Source: Phaffia rhodozyma (Eukaryota; Basidiomycota; Tremellomycetes; Cystofilobasidiales; Mrakiaceae). Taken from it: a DNA stretch of 64,000 nt. Shown here one piece after another: positions 48,047-58,710 of this stretch (position 1 is the stretch's first letter; each line of letters starts with the position of its first letter). The translations under genes and the position numbers were made by a program. The stretch covers positions 1,178,001-1,242,000 of the forward strand of contig JACGZH010000008.1 in NCBI GenBank assembly GCA_014706385.1, read 5' to 3'. The notes beneath the pieces are model-generated. The model was not told where the DNA came from and searched no databases. It saw only the letters and a list, made by a program, of their open reading frames with translations.

Positions 48047-49010
48047 GATGTAGATTGTGAATTGCACGTTATCTGTTTCTGTATGTACAATCTCAGACCT
48101 CAGCTGAGTAGGCAGACGACCGGGCAACCTACTCAGTGGAGCATGTACAAGATGAAGAGAGAAAAATCTGTTCTCTGTATATAAAAATTATTGCAGATGT
48201 CTGGATATATCGATTCATCCGGATGCAAATGATGCGTGGGTAAGCAATTCAGGCTCAAATTGTCCAAGACCGAAATACTCCTATCGCTACCGCCTTTGTC
48301 ATCTAAGTGTTCCCATGGGCATGTATCAAGAAACTCTACTTGTTCGTCTCTTACGTCGCAAACTGCACTACACCCCTATATTGTCCAAAAGGTAGAGATG
48401 CGGCTGGAAGCATTATCAGTGCGACGCGCGCTTTATAGCCTAGCTTTCTGATTCTAGCAATACAGCATGTTCGGCGACAAATGAAGTATAGTTCAGATTG
48501 TGTTGAAGATTCAGGTTGTGTGTGTGTGACTTGAATGATAACAGAGTAGACAATGATACTTAGTGCCATCAGTCACTTCTTTCGTAATCACGACAAGTTA
48601 TCAACATGTCTGACGTTGTCTTTAGCAGTCAAGATCTCTCAGTATTCGATCTAAAAGCGCGTGCAAGTTCTCGATGTCTTTGGAGGCTTGGTGCCGGTGT
48701 TGCGAATGATCATGGCAAGAAGGAACACATCTCGTCATTATTTGTCTCGGACAATATGATAAACTCCTCTGAGATGTTGGGTTTCTAAGCCTTCAATGAT
48801 GTATCCTCCGATGTAGATCATCAATTCTCTACCAGTCTTCAAAGAATTCACTCGGGCGTAGATGGCTAGGCAACCGCCCGGATGGATCACGTTCTGTATT
48901 GATGATCACGTGTTAACTCATTGCCACACTTGTATCATCCTCCCACTCTTCAGCTCTGTCCTATCTCACTTCATTCGACCCCCAACAGCCATCATTTAGG
49001 ACTGATCATC
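48047..49010. other. Divergent gap, histidine kinase / MMTAG2-like gene
   Basis: About 960 bp. It contains CACGTG at 48907-48912 and the small-protein candidate listed separately (minus, 48738-48938). The rest shows only short frames without motifs. Confidence 0.45.
48738..48938 (-). CDS. Possible small protein, two exons
   Basis: Not recognised. An open frame reads NVIHPGGCLAIYARVNSLK, TGRELMIYIGGYIIEGL, ETQHLRGVYHIVRDK and then a TAA stop (48740-48738). An upstream ATG at 48938 (ATGATACAA) could join it in frame over a 36-nt gt...ag stretch that includes TTAAC as a branch-point-like site, giving about 54 residues. A second frame just downstream (SKDIENLHALLDRILRDLDC, stop 48624-48622) also looks protein-like and could be a further exon, but no clean junction was found. 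The hydrophobic centre could be a membrane segment. It may equally be chance or a decayed gene. Confidence 0.25.
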
Positions 49011-50505
49011 ATGTTTTCTGGACCAACTAGGGGAGGAACTAGAGGAGGAGCTGGTATGTTCAAGTCTCTCCTTCGCTATTGCCAAACTGATCTGGATATC
49101 TGACTATCTTTCTTACATCACAGCCGAATTCAAATGGAGTGATGTCAAAGAAGACAAGGATCGAGGTGGGCCCTCCTGATGCACATTGGACGTGGATTCA
49201 TCTATACGCGCGTCTTCCAACTAAAATATATCATCATTCTTCATCGGGCTGGTTGAATCGATATTTACAGAACATTACCTTGGTCACTCGGTCATGGCTG
49301 CTGCTGGTTCGTCTCTCTTCCTTTGTATCTAGTTCGCGCACTTCAGACCGACCGATTACGATCATGGCCTCCTTGATCTGTCCTACTGATTGTGAATAGG
49401 TCGATGGCAGAAGGTAATATATACATTCATTCTCTCAGAGTTCCACAACAGTCTATACTAAAGTTCATATCCATGTCCCTCTCAGAATCAAGACATTCAC
49501 TGGTACTCGCGGGATCAGGAAACCGCGGATGAAGCCGCTCGAAAAAAGGCGGAAGAGATTAGAAAAGTCAAAGAAGCTGAAGAGGATGCATTAGCACTGG
49601 CTTTGTCAGTTGGTTTCTTGCCGTATGTCCTCAGTTTTCCAATCACTGACTGCTTATTTTGTCTGGTCAACCCACAGAGGATTCGCTCCGGCAGTTAGAA
49701 AGACAGACGAAGAGAAAGAGGTGGAGCGAATTTTGAAGGAGCAGCAGAAGCAAGAGAAAGCTCTGCGTAAAGCGTCTGTGTCTCTTCCACTTATTTTCAT
49801 CCTCACCGAGGAAGTTCTGATCGGTCTTTATTCATCTAATGGCGTACAGTGAGCGCCACGCCGAAAAACTCATCAAAGCCGAAATCAAAGCAAATATCAA
49901 GGCCGAACGAAAAGCTCTCAAAGCGACCTCCCATGTGTCCGAAGATGGTCGATCGCCCAGAGCGGTCGATAAGGAAAAGCAAAGAGACAGAGGAGAGGAC
50001 GAAGGTCGGGATCGCCATGCTCCTCGTCGAAGAGACGATGACCGTTCATCAAGGCATAGGGACGAAGAAAGGGTCGGAGGACGGGAGTATGCTTCGAGAA
50101 CAAATCGTGAACCAAAAAATGAGAGAGATACGTATGGAGATCGCGAGGGTGAGAGAGAAAGAGATGGGCGCCGTGGACACGACTCGGGAACGGAGAGAAC
50201 AGAACGTTACAGGACAAGAAGTCGAAGTCCGAAAAGAAGAAGTGAAGAACACAGAAGGGATAGAAGTCCCGTTAATCGAGATGAGCGTATAATCGACAGG
50301 TAAGTCCGCTTATCTCCCGAATCACTCATTGTGAGCATCACCCAAACGGGAAGTTGTGAAAACTCTGAACCGATTTATTCCAACATTTTGCTGCTGTTTT
50401 CCTATGGGTTTACTCAACGTCAGGCCATACAATCCGCGGGATAGAGATGATGAGAGGGAAAGAGAGAGACATTGGTCATATCACCGAGGATCAAGTAGAC
50501 ACTAG
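49011..50505 (+). CDS. MMTAG2-like protein
   Basis: Homologue of multiple myeloma tumor-associated protein 2, a conserved small eukaryotic nuclear protein of poorly known function. ATG 49011: MFSGPTRGGTRGGA, then EFKWSDVKEDKDRE|HYLGHSVMAAAGRWQ and QDIHWYSRDQ, which is the diagnostic N-terminal block (GPTRGG...F.W.DVK.DK.RENYLGHS.MAP.GRWQ) spread over four exons. It continues ALALGFAPAVRKTDEEKEV and then becomes a highly charged Arg/Asp/Glu tail with RSRSPKRR-type SR elements (about 50160-50300), suggesting an RNA-processing or nuclear-speckle setting. The last exon (from about 50424) ends SYHRGSSRH with TAG 50503-50505. Five or more introns, frame-consistent. Confidence 0.88.
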
Positions 50506-51026
50506 GGTTGACTTCAGGCACTTTTGAGCCCTTTCGAACTTATACCTTCTCGATGATGATAATTTCTCTCACTCGTTTTATTACACACACCTGCTCACAG
50601 CATGATACTCATCAATGAGATACACTAACTCTGTCCGACACTGATAGAGCTACAGCTTGTGATGTTGATCGAATGGTTCTCTTCTCAGGCACGAGAAGTT
50701 CCTGTCTAACCGTTGTTGTTGTTGTTGTTGTTGTTGTTATTGTCTGTTTGTTTCCCTGCGTTGGGTCACTAGCCTTCTGCTTGGCTCGTGCCTATGTCTG
50801 TTCCTGAGTTCTAAGTCTCCGATTGACCGCCACTCTTCTCTTGGTTCTTCCTTCCACAGACTGATCTCCTCTCCATTGCGCTTCCTCCTTCGATTCCTAA
50901 CATTCTCCAATCCATACGATATCACATCTCTCTTTCTCTTTACTGAATCCGCAATCATCCAGATCTTTCTCTGCGCCTTTTCATCACACTGTTCTTTTTT
51001 TCTCTTTCAGCTCTTCGGCTTTAAAT
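50506..51026. other. Tandem intergenic gap with (GTT)8
   Basis: About 520 bp. A GTT trinucleotide run lies at 50712-50735; pyrimidine-rich leader-like sequence precedes the next ATG. No gene recognised. Confidence 0.45.
50712..50735. repeat. (GTT)8 microsatellite
   Basis: Eight GTT units, non-coding. Confidence 0.9.
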
Positions 51027-52658
51027 ATGCCCTTCACATTCAATTCACTTCGACTTCCAAAACAAGCCCGGCCGTGCGACGGGCCTCTTGATCATCCCAA
51101 TGCTTCAACCACCTCTTTGGCAGATAAAAGATTATCATCGGGGTTTCCCCTAGCACGGACTAAGAGCTTCCTATCGAGGCTGGGAATTTCATCCAGTGAG
51201 ACCCGCGGAGACCTTCAGTCAAAAAGAGAAACAGTAGTAAGTTCTAGAGTTTTGATTAAACAGGCCCCGAAACCGTCTTAATAGCGTGTTCGTGATTTGC
51301 GGTATAGAATCTTTCCACTTCGGAAAGACTCATGCATCGATCTAGATCAGCGACACCTTCCTTTCGACGTTCCCGATCGTCCATCGTTTCATCTCCTCCT
51401 CCTTTAAACACACTTTCGTCAATCATAATGGAGTCTGACCTTGAGACTCGAGCGATCAACAGTATGCAACTCGCCCGGTCTTTATGGAGACACGAGAGGA
51501 TTCAGACTTGGCGGATGTCCTGTACGTACTTCTTGGGTTCGTGTGTCCGGGACGAGTACGAGGTGGTTATCTTGACTCTAATCTATGTGATAATTTGATG
51601 CTAAACAAATAAAAATCGAAACAGCCGCGAGCCTTTCTGCCCCTTATTCAGATAAAGACGGGCTCACACCTTTCAAAGGTCTAGACCCCTCCCCTGCCGA
51701 AGCACCATCTTTGCCTCCTACTAAAGACGAAGAGCAAGAGCAGGGGAAGTCCGTCACATTAGCAGCATTGTATGAAGCAGCAGACGCTTTACTCAAATGT
51801 CTGGCGGTTGATATAGAAATACCCTCTGGTAACACGCCCTCCCTCCGGTTAACCGAAAACACCAAAGTCGAGGTCCGTCTGGAGATATGTGTGAGCGAAC
51901 CAATTGTTTGCGCAGAGGATTCTTCTCGGCCAGCACCACCTGCCGTCTTTCTCACGACCTGCGAACATCCTGAATCAAATATCTCCGCTGGAGTAAACGT
52001 CCGACCCCTGGCTACTACTCGAAAAGGATCCCTTCAACGTCGAACAGGCGGAGGATCATCCAAAAATCGATACTTGACTCAACTTGTCGCTCGCTCATCG
52101 AGTCGAATTCGAACCAAAAGAACGTCCATTCAAGATCGAGGAGGAAGCTATGACTGTTTATTAACTCCGCCAGAATCAACTTTGATCGTCTACAATCCCT
52201 CAATTACCAACTCTTGCACTAGCATCAACTTCAAAGCCGATGACTTCTGGATAAAAACGGTGAACAACGAGGATCACACAAACCGAATAATGAATTCCAG
52301 TTCAGTATCAATCATTCATGACGCCTTCAGGGAGACACTTCCTGGGTTTCATGAGCCTCTTACCACTTCCGTTTCGGTCTTCCCTCAACATTTTAACTCT
52401 CTGAGAAACACGATGAAATCGTCCCAAACGACTGCAGATTTTTTGACTGTAGACGCTTGCTATTTTGATGGCCGTGATGTGCCGGCGAGGGTCAATTTAG
52501 ACGAAGGAGGAAATTTGATGAAGATCAAATCCTATTCTTCAGATCAGATAAACGAGAAGCGCGAACGGAGATCGAGGAGACGCAGGTCCTTGGGATTCAA
52601 CGGCGACTCATGGCCAAATGTTAGAGATGGCTTGGGATTGATGGATGATGTGGTGTAA
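51027..52658 (+). CDS. Unknown Ser-rich protein
   Basis: Not recognised. ATG 51027 starts MPFTFNSLRLPKQARP; exon 1 ends before gtaagt at about 51239; exon 2 (NLSTSERLMHRSRSATPSF, from about 51306) contains DLETRAINSMQLARSLWRHE and ends at gtacgt near 51521; exon 3 runs from about 51626 to the stop 52656-52658. Exon 3 holds a helical patch KSVTLAALYEAADALLKCLA (about 51750-51810) and a Cys-containing segment, otherwise disordered-looking sequence with basic clusters (ERRSRRRRSLGF near the end, a possible nuclear signal). No enzyme motif. Splice sites and frame support a real gene of about 430 residues; the function is open. Confidence 0.65.
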
Positions 52659-53071
52659 GCTTTCACCCTCAAGGGGGATTGAGCGTGGAGTTCCTTGTTG
52701 ATTGAGGTTGGCTTTCCTTCTTGTCTAAATGTACTCATCACGTTCTCCTCCGACTTGTACGTTCCAGCCATGGTTCTTGTATACCAGCATTCTTTTCTTG
52801 CCTCTGTACACTTGATCCAACCATTTACATGATGAAACACATGTCTTTTGTCAAAAGACAACACACACACAGAGCTCAATAGTTGATTATACATGATAAT
52901 CCTACAAGCTAGCCCTGTGAAGGGTATTTAAATTAACAAATGACACAATCTTCTTTCAGACTTAACGAGTACATGGCGTTATCCTGGTTTGTTTATTTGT
53001 TTGTTTTTTTCCGCCGTAGGAACAGTTAGCATGTGTTCTTGCATTGAAGAGGTGATGAAACAAAGACGAGA
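52659..53071. other. Convergent intergenic gap, no gene seen
   Basis: About 410 bp between the unknown protein and recyclin stops; includes a short CA run near 52862-52873. Nothing else. Confidence 0.45.
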
Positions 53072-56000
53072 TCAACGTACTACTGTCTTCTCGATTTGTT
53101 TCCAATCTGCTCGACGTTGGATAAACTCGTATACACTAGTTAAATATGTAGAAAGTCGGTCGAACTTGGAATCAGCATTCTCATACAAGATGCACAACCC
53201 ATACAGATGAAATCTAAGTTTCACTAACTCCTCTGGTCTAAATGACCCTCCATATCGTGTCACGTCTCGAACAATCTGCGCTAGATCTTTGGCGTCTTCC
53301 ACGATGAAAACATGACCAACCATCTTGAGATTTGAGAAATCTTCAGTCACCCTACAAAGACCGTCCGTTGAGAGACAATCAGTTAACCGGTATCACTTGT
53401 GACATAGAAAAAGCACAACAAAGACAGAGAGAGAGAAAGGAAATGACGGACCACTGTTGTTTGAGGGAGGCAACGAAGGCATGATATGCGTTGAGGTCGG
53501 CGATGATCTGGAAGCCTCCATTGAGAGAGATGATCTGCCTTTTGAGATGTTTTTGTAGGATGCTGCAAAACGGAAGGAGACAATGATAAACTTTGAGTGG
53601 ATCTGACGAGATGGTTCCTCTCCAGAGATAGACTTACTTTTGCAAACGAATTCCAACCTCCTGGAAGAAGACCTCCAATACATCCTTCGACGTGCTCCCC
53701 TTCAATAGATCACAATGCATTTGAAGACTCGCGATGGCCTCCTTACAGCCTTTCGTCGGTCCCAAATCCATTTCGGCTCCTTCTTCAGGGTAGTATTCCC
53801 TAGGACCAGTCCGGCTGATAATGATATGCTCGGCCTGGTTCATCAAGACTTCAATTCCAGCGTTTAGTCCAGAAGCAACAGCTTCGTCGAGGACGTTTTC
53901 GAATCGCTTCTTTTCACGAACAACTCCGTTCAAAAAGTCGGTTCGATCAATATGAGGGGCCTGTCGTTTCCTAAAATAATCAGCAAATTCCAAACTAAAG
54001 TGATAAAGAAAACTAGAGAAGAACGAACCATTTCTTTGTCGAAATATACCTGGACCATGCTTTGCACGGTATCTCCGATATGAACTAACTCAAAGAACTG
54101 CAACAACGGCGCTACACTTTTGTTATCTTCATGGTCACCCGGTTTGTATGTCTTCATCTGTTCTGTCGCAATCTTAAACCCAGGTGCGATATGCCTGTCA
54201 CTCAATGCTTGAAGAAGTAGAATGAAGACCTCCTCGATCGTTTCCTTGACACGAGAGCCCATTCTGCCAGGATATTCCTGGAAAGTCTCCACTCGTTTCA
54301 GGGCTTCTCGATCTGTTTGAATAAGCTCAAGCGCAACATCGAGCGAAATGAGAAGTTGAAGGGACTCGAACGTTTGAGATGGAGGTAGGGGCGTAGTCGA
54401 ACGCGATGTTGGACGAGAAGATGTAGATGACTCGGTGGGGAAGTTGTTGACAGAAAGTGATGAGTTGTTTGTCGAGATGCTCGACGGAACAGACAGTCCT
54501 GATAACACAGCAAAGATGGTAGGTAAGTCTGTTTTCAAGAACATGAGAAGCAAAAAGAGGAGAGACACCCACGATTAGTCGATTTTGCGTTCTTTTCTGA
54601 TTGGTGTTCATCCTCGTCCTCGCCTAGTTCGAAAACAACCCCGTGATCAACCTTTTCTGATCCTTTCAGAGGTGTTACCGCACCCGACCCCGTCCATTTA
54701 TTTGGATTTAACATTGAAAGCCCGCTCATGGCTGCTGAGGAGCCAGCAACAACGTATGATGCCGTCTTTGGAATGATGGTCACCGGAAGGAGGAGAACGT
54801 CTCGGAAACCGGCAAGGACGTTTCGTTTGACTTGAGCAGGATTTTCAGACGTGAGGAACGTTGTCGGTGCCGGGGAGTCTTTGGAGGTCAGGACCATTGA
54901 AGAATCAATTTTTAGCTGGAGGAACATCAGGCGAGAAATCAGCTTCGGGACGATTATAAATTGGACATAAGGGAACAAAGACGAGCTTACCTTGCCATCC
55001 CAGTCTTTGCATATCACCTCCATGGACTCCCTGATGTAGTCCATCTCTTCGTCCAGATATTCGTCCATGTTAAACTCAAACATCGAGAATCTATTTGAAC
55101 GGAAAGCACATGATCTTTAGCATGAAAGTTCGCGGCAGCGTTCGACAATGGAAGGAGAGGAAAAGGATACTGACATCATGCTCAAAACTTCCTTGCGGTT
55201 GATCAGCCCGCCACTTGAGGGATCTTCTCCCTCTGGCGTCCCTGTCTTGAGAATGACATCTACCATCTTTTCCACCATCGCGAACACTCCTGCCGAAGCT
55301 CTGAGAAACAGGCCTCTCCCTGTTGACGCGCCGACATCTCTTGCGCGTTGAAGGAGCGGTTGAATGTACTGCTCTCCGACGACCTCGCCAAGGATCCGGT
55401 CGATAAAAGTGTGAAGCACCTTGGATGGAGGAGGAAACACCCTGGTGGCTTGAGACCCAGATTGGACAATTATACTTGTTAGGTGCGCGATGAAAGGTTC
55501 CATCGGAGTGAAGTCTAATCGTGGTACAGATGACTCGGGAGGACCAATGATGTTTTTGGATGGGTTCCACTTTCCACCCCCTCCTTCATAGAAGATTGCC
55601 ATGCGCTCCATCCAGACTCTTCCTAGCTCCCATTCCTCTACTCTGATGGTTCTTCCTCGGCCTGAATCTTTGCCTCGTCCGTTAACTTCCCACCAAACCT
55701 CCCAACCTGCTTTCGCCCATTGCTTCATCTCAGCCTCGTCCTCTCTCTCGTCTGCGCCTTCGAATCCGGCGAGGCAGACCGCATCAAACCTATCGGCAGC
55801 GGCCAGTATGAGATATCTGATAGATTCCCACCGACTCATAGGCTGTATCTGAGCGGAAAGAAACTGCAGTAGAGTGAGGAGCACTTTGGACTGAACGTCT
55901 GAGCTTGGTCCAGAGGAGCTGTCGACTAAGGAACTGAACAAAAGAGAGAGGATCTGAGAGGGGGCAGGAGAGGACGGTGAAGATAAGAGAGGTGACAATG

Positions 56001-56857
56001 TCGAGAGCTGTTTTGTGTGATGAGTCTTGTAGATCTCCCGCCAAGGAGTTTTGCGTTCTGAAGCCTGGGACGAAGAAGGGAGTGATGAAGAGGTAGAAGG
56101 TTGGGATGAAGGATTAGGTTTGGCTGGTGAGAATGCGAAGAATCCGGTGGTCCGTCCCCCGGTCTGGCTTGCCCTGCTAGGAAGCGGAGCAGAGATGTTG
56201 TCAAAGTCCATCAAGTCTGTCTCCTTTGATATTCCGAAAGGATCAGCCGGAATAGGAACGTCCACAAAGTCTCCAAACTCATCTTCGGTCTCGACGGCGG
56301 CTTTTGCCGAGCCGGCTGAAAACGAGATGGACTGTTGGGTTGGACGCGACTTGGAGAGAGATGTCAGCAAAGGGACCTCCTTCGAGCTCTTCCTGGTTGG
56401 TGTGGATGAAACTAGAGAGAGCGTCCAGGTGTGTGGGTGTATGTGTATGTGTATGTGTATATATGAGCAAATATGCGAGTATTGACTCTGTGATATTACC
56501 TGAGCGACACTTACCTTGGGAAGAATGAGAGGCAGATTTCGTAGACTCTGTTGTGTCATCTTTCAACCCAAGATCCAGACATCTCGCTTTCCATGCCTGG
56601 TCTTCGCTGACCAGCCTGCCAAAGGCTTTTGAGAGTCGAGCGAGCTTTGGGAGCTCGTAGACTGGCAAGAAGGAGATGACGAGTAAATGAAGGGTTTCTG
56701 GCAGAGGACCTATCCATGCGCCCAGTTGAGGCGGTGGCAGCTTGGCCGCTAAGGGATGAGATTGATGGGATATCGCATGAGGGAAAAGGGACGAAGAGAC
56801 GATGGATGAGGCTCTGTCTCCCGGCTTTGATGGCTTAAGAGGAGCCCAACGATCCAT
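53072..56857 (-). CDS. RCY1: Recyclin (F-box + Sec10-like domain, Rcy1/Pof6)
   Basis: Endocytic recycling/exocytosis factor that carries an F-box and an exocyst Sec10-like region. ATG 56857: after a short Pro-rich start comes the F-box GPLPETLHLLVISFLPVYEL, PKLARLSKAFGRLVSEDQAW and KARCLDLGL (about 56715-56565). A linker with DEFGDFVDVPIP and Ser/Pro repeats follows, then the long helical domain beginning TPWREIYKTHHTKQLSTLSP (about 56050) and running through FNMDEYLDEEMDYIRESMEV (about 55075-55015), VDHGVVFELGEDED, TFESLQLLISLDVALELIQT (about 54372-54310), VHIGDTVQSMVQVYFDKEM (about 54090-54035), SDFLNGV-type DRTDFLNGVVREKKRFENVL and the Sec10-like C-terminus ending EFIQRRADWKQIEKTVVR at 53072. 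Nine or so exons, all in frame. This domain pair is specific to recyclins. Confidence 0.9.
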
Positions 56858-57335
56858 TTTGTGGCAACAGAATAGGTGATGATGATGATGATGATGAGGA
56901 GTGATAAACAGATGATGGGAGTGAACTCGAACCGCCGACGCTTCCTTTCCCACTCCGGACGGTCAACGCCAATCCTGTTATCCTCTCTCCTGTTGTCGCG
57001 GTAGCATGATCTGATTCTATTTGCGTGTATGCTGACAACAAGCTGATCACCATCGGATTACAAACTGACTCGACTGTGGGACTTATCATCGTGCTCTCCT
57101 ACTCACTGGGCTCCTCGCTGGGTTTTGGCCGCTCTACTGACGTTCCTTCTTGCCTTGCTGCCAAGGTTCCTTCTCTTTAGTGCACTCAACCTTCGCCACT
57201 GCTGTTGTTGTTGTTGTTGTTGTTATTTCCGTTCTCTCTCCTACACGTCCTGGACCCTGAAAGAGAGAAAACATCTTAAGAGACTTCCTGTTTGTGTTGT
57301 CCGTGTTTTCTTTCAGCCAACATCCATATCTCATC
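56858..57335. promoter_or_regulatory. Divergent upstream region, recyclin / membrane protein
   Basis: About 480 bp with two short tandem repeats: GAT/ATG units at about 56878-56897 just upstream of the recyclin ATG, and TGT units at about 57203-57224 upstream of the membrane-protein ATG. A gt...ag 5'-UTR intron is possible before 57316 but not shown. Confidence 0.35.
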
Positions 57336-58463
57336 ATGCTCTCCCAAGTCCTCCCCACTATCGTCAGCTCAATCATTCGTTCTTTTCAATCTTTGTCCAG
57401 TCCAGACTCTCGTCTGCTGCCCTCAAATCCTGCCCTCTCCCTTTCTGTCGACAGTCACTCCCAATTGCTCCCACAATTCGCCAGCTTCCATCTTGTTCCG
57501 TTCTTCAACTTGGTCTTGACGGTCGTCGTGTTTCTGTACCTGATCGATGAGCAGTATGTCTTCGACTTCCTCAAGCCACGCTCTCTTCCTCTTTTCTTGA
57601 AAGGCCAGACAGTCTGGTCTTTTGAGCTGAAACACAAGCAGGGAGATTGATTGCGAATGATGATTCGTCACTTTCTTTCAGGACACATGCAGACATTAGT
57701 CGTTGTGTGGACACGCTGACGGGAAACAAATACAACTGTTCCGTTGACATCGAGCGGGATCCGTCATATGTCACAAACGAGAAAGGACTCCCTGTGTATA
57801 TGACACCTTCGAACGCCTCAAGTACGGCCAGGATGTCTGACAAGGAGCAGGCTGTCTTGACTGGGTTGGTTGCAGGATGCCTCCTCAGTATGATGTTTCA
57901 GTGAGTCGTTCTCTCAGATCTCACGTGTGATCGCGCAAGCTCTGGTCTACAAAAACCAGCTCTAACATCTTGATCTTATGAACCCTCGGGAAAACAGCTC
58001 CGACTCAGTACTAGACGTCTTTGCATCCACTATCCACATCCACTCTGAACACTTCCGTATGGTCTTTCTCCGGTCAGCCGTGCTCTACTTTGCATTTACA
58101 GTGATGAGCGCTTTTCTCTTTGTATGTGTCTATCATCGTTTTTATCCTCTCTATACTATATGGCCAAAGTTCTCGAGTAGTTTTCTAACTTCTATCTCCC
58201 TGTTCTCCTTTTGAATCAAGACCGCCTTGGTGATGACATCTCTGAGCTCGATCCGCTCAACGTACCTCCCTCCTCTCCTTTTCCTCTTGTGCCCCATCCT
58301 TCTTTCATCCACCATCACCAACAGATTCCTCCTCGCCTGTACCACATTTGATCTCACCTCTTCCCCTCATCTGGCGCTCTTGATAGGAGAACCAATCGTG
58401 TTGATCTCGGTGCTTAGCTGGATGGCCTTTGGGCCCGGGGGAACGAGTGTTCGTTTGGCTTGA
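57336..58463 (+). CDS. Multi-pass membrane protein, unknown
   Basis: Not recognised. ATG 57336: MLSQVLPTIVSSIIRSFQSL, a first hydrophobic segment FFNLVLTVVVFLYLIDEQ (exon ends about 57553), then after an intron to about 57681 THADISRCVDTLTGNKYNCS, EKQAVLTGLVAGCLLSMMF, VFLRSAVLYFAFTVMSAFLF (about 58068-58121), ALVMTSLSSIRSTYLPPLLF and LLIGEPIVLISVLSWMAFGP, ending at TGA 58461-58463. At least five membrane spans. The Cys residues in SRCVDT and KYNCSVD could form a lumenal pair. Length about 290 residues. No transporter or enzyme signature is visible; an ER or vacuolar membrane protein is plausible but unsupported. Confidence 0.7.
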
Positions 58464-58710
58464 TTTTCTTCTCATCTTATATACAAGTTAGGGTTACCTT
58501 TGCGTAAAACTTAATAAACACACACATCTCTGTCTCTTAATTATCAACGAAACTTCATTGCGATATGTCTGAAAGGGTATCAACGAACGATGAATGTCAA
58601 TGAGGAACAGTATAGTACGGTACAGCAGATTGGATATATAATATTCAAGAAAAGAAAAAGAAAGGAAAATTAAGAAGGAAAAAGCGCTTGTTGAATTAAG
58701 GGTAGATCGT
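58464..58710. other. Convergent intergenic gap
   Basis: About 250 bp between the membrane-protein and condensin stops; AT-rich 3' sequence only. Confidence 0.5.
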
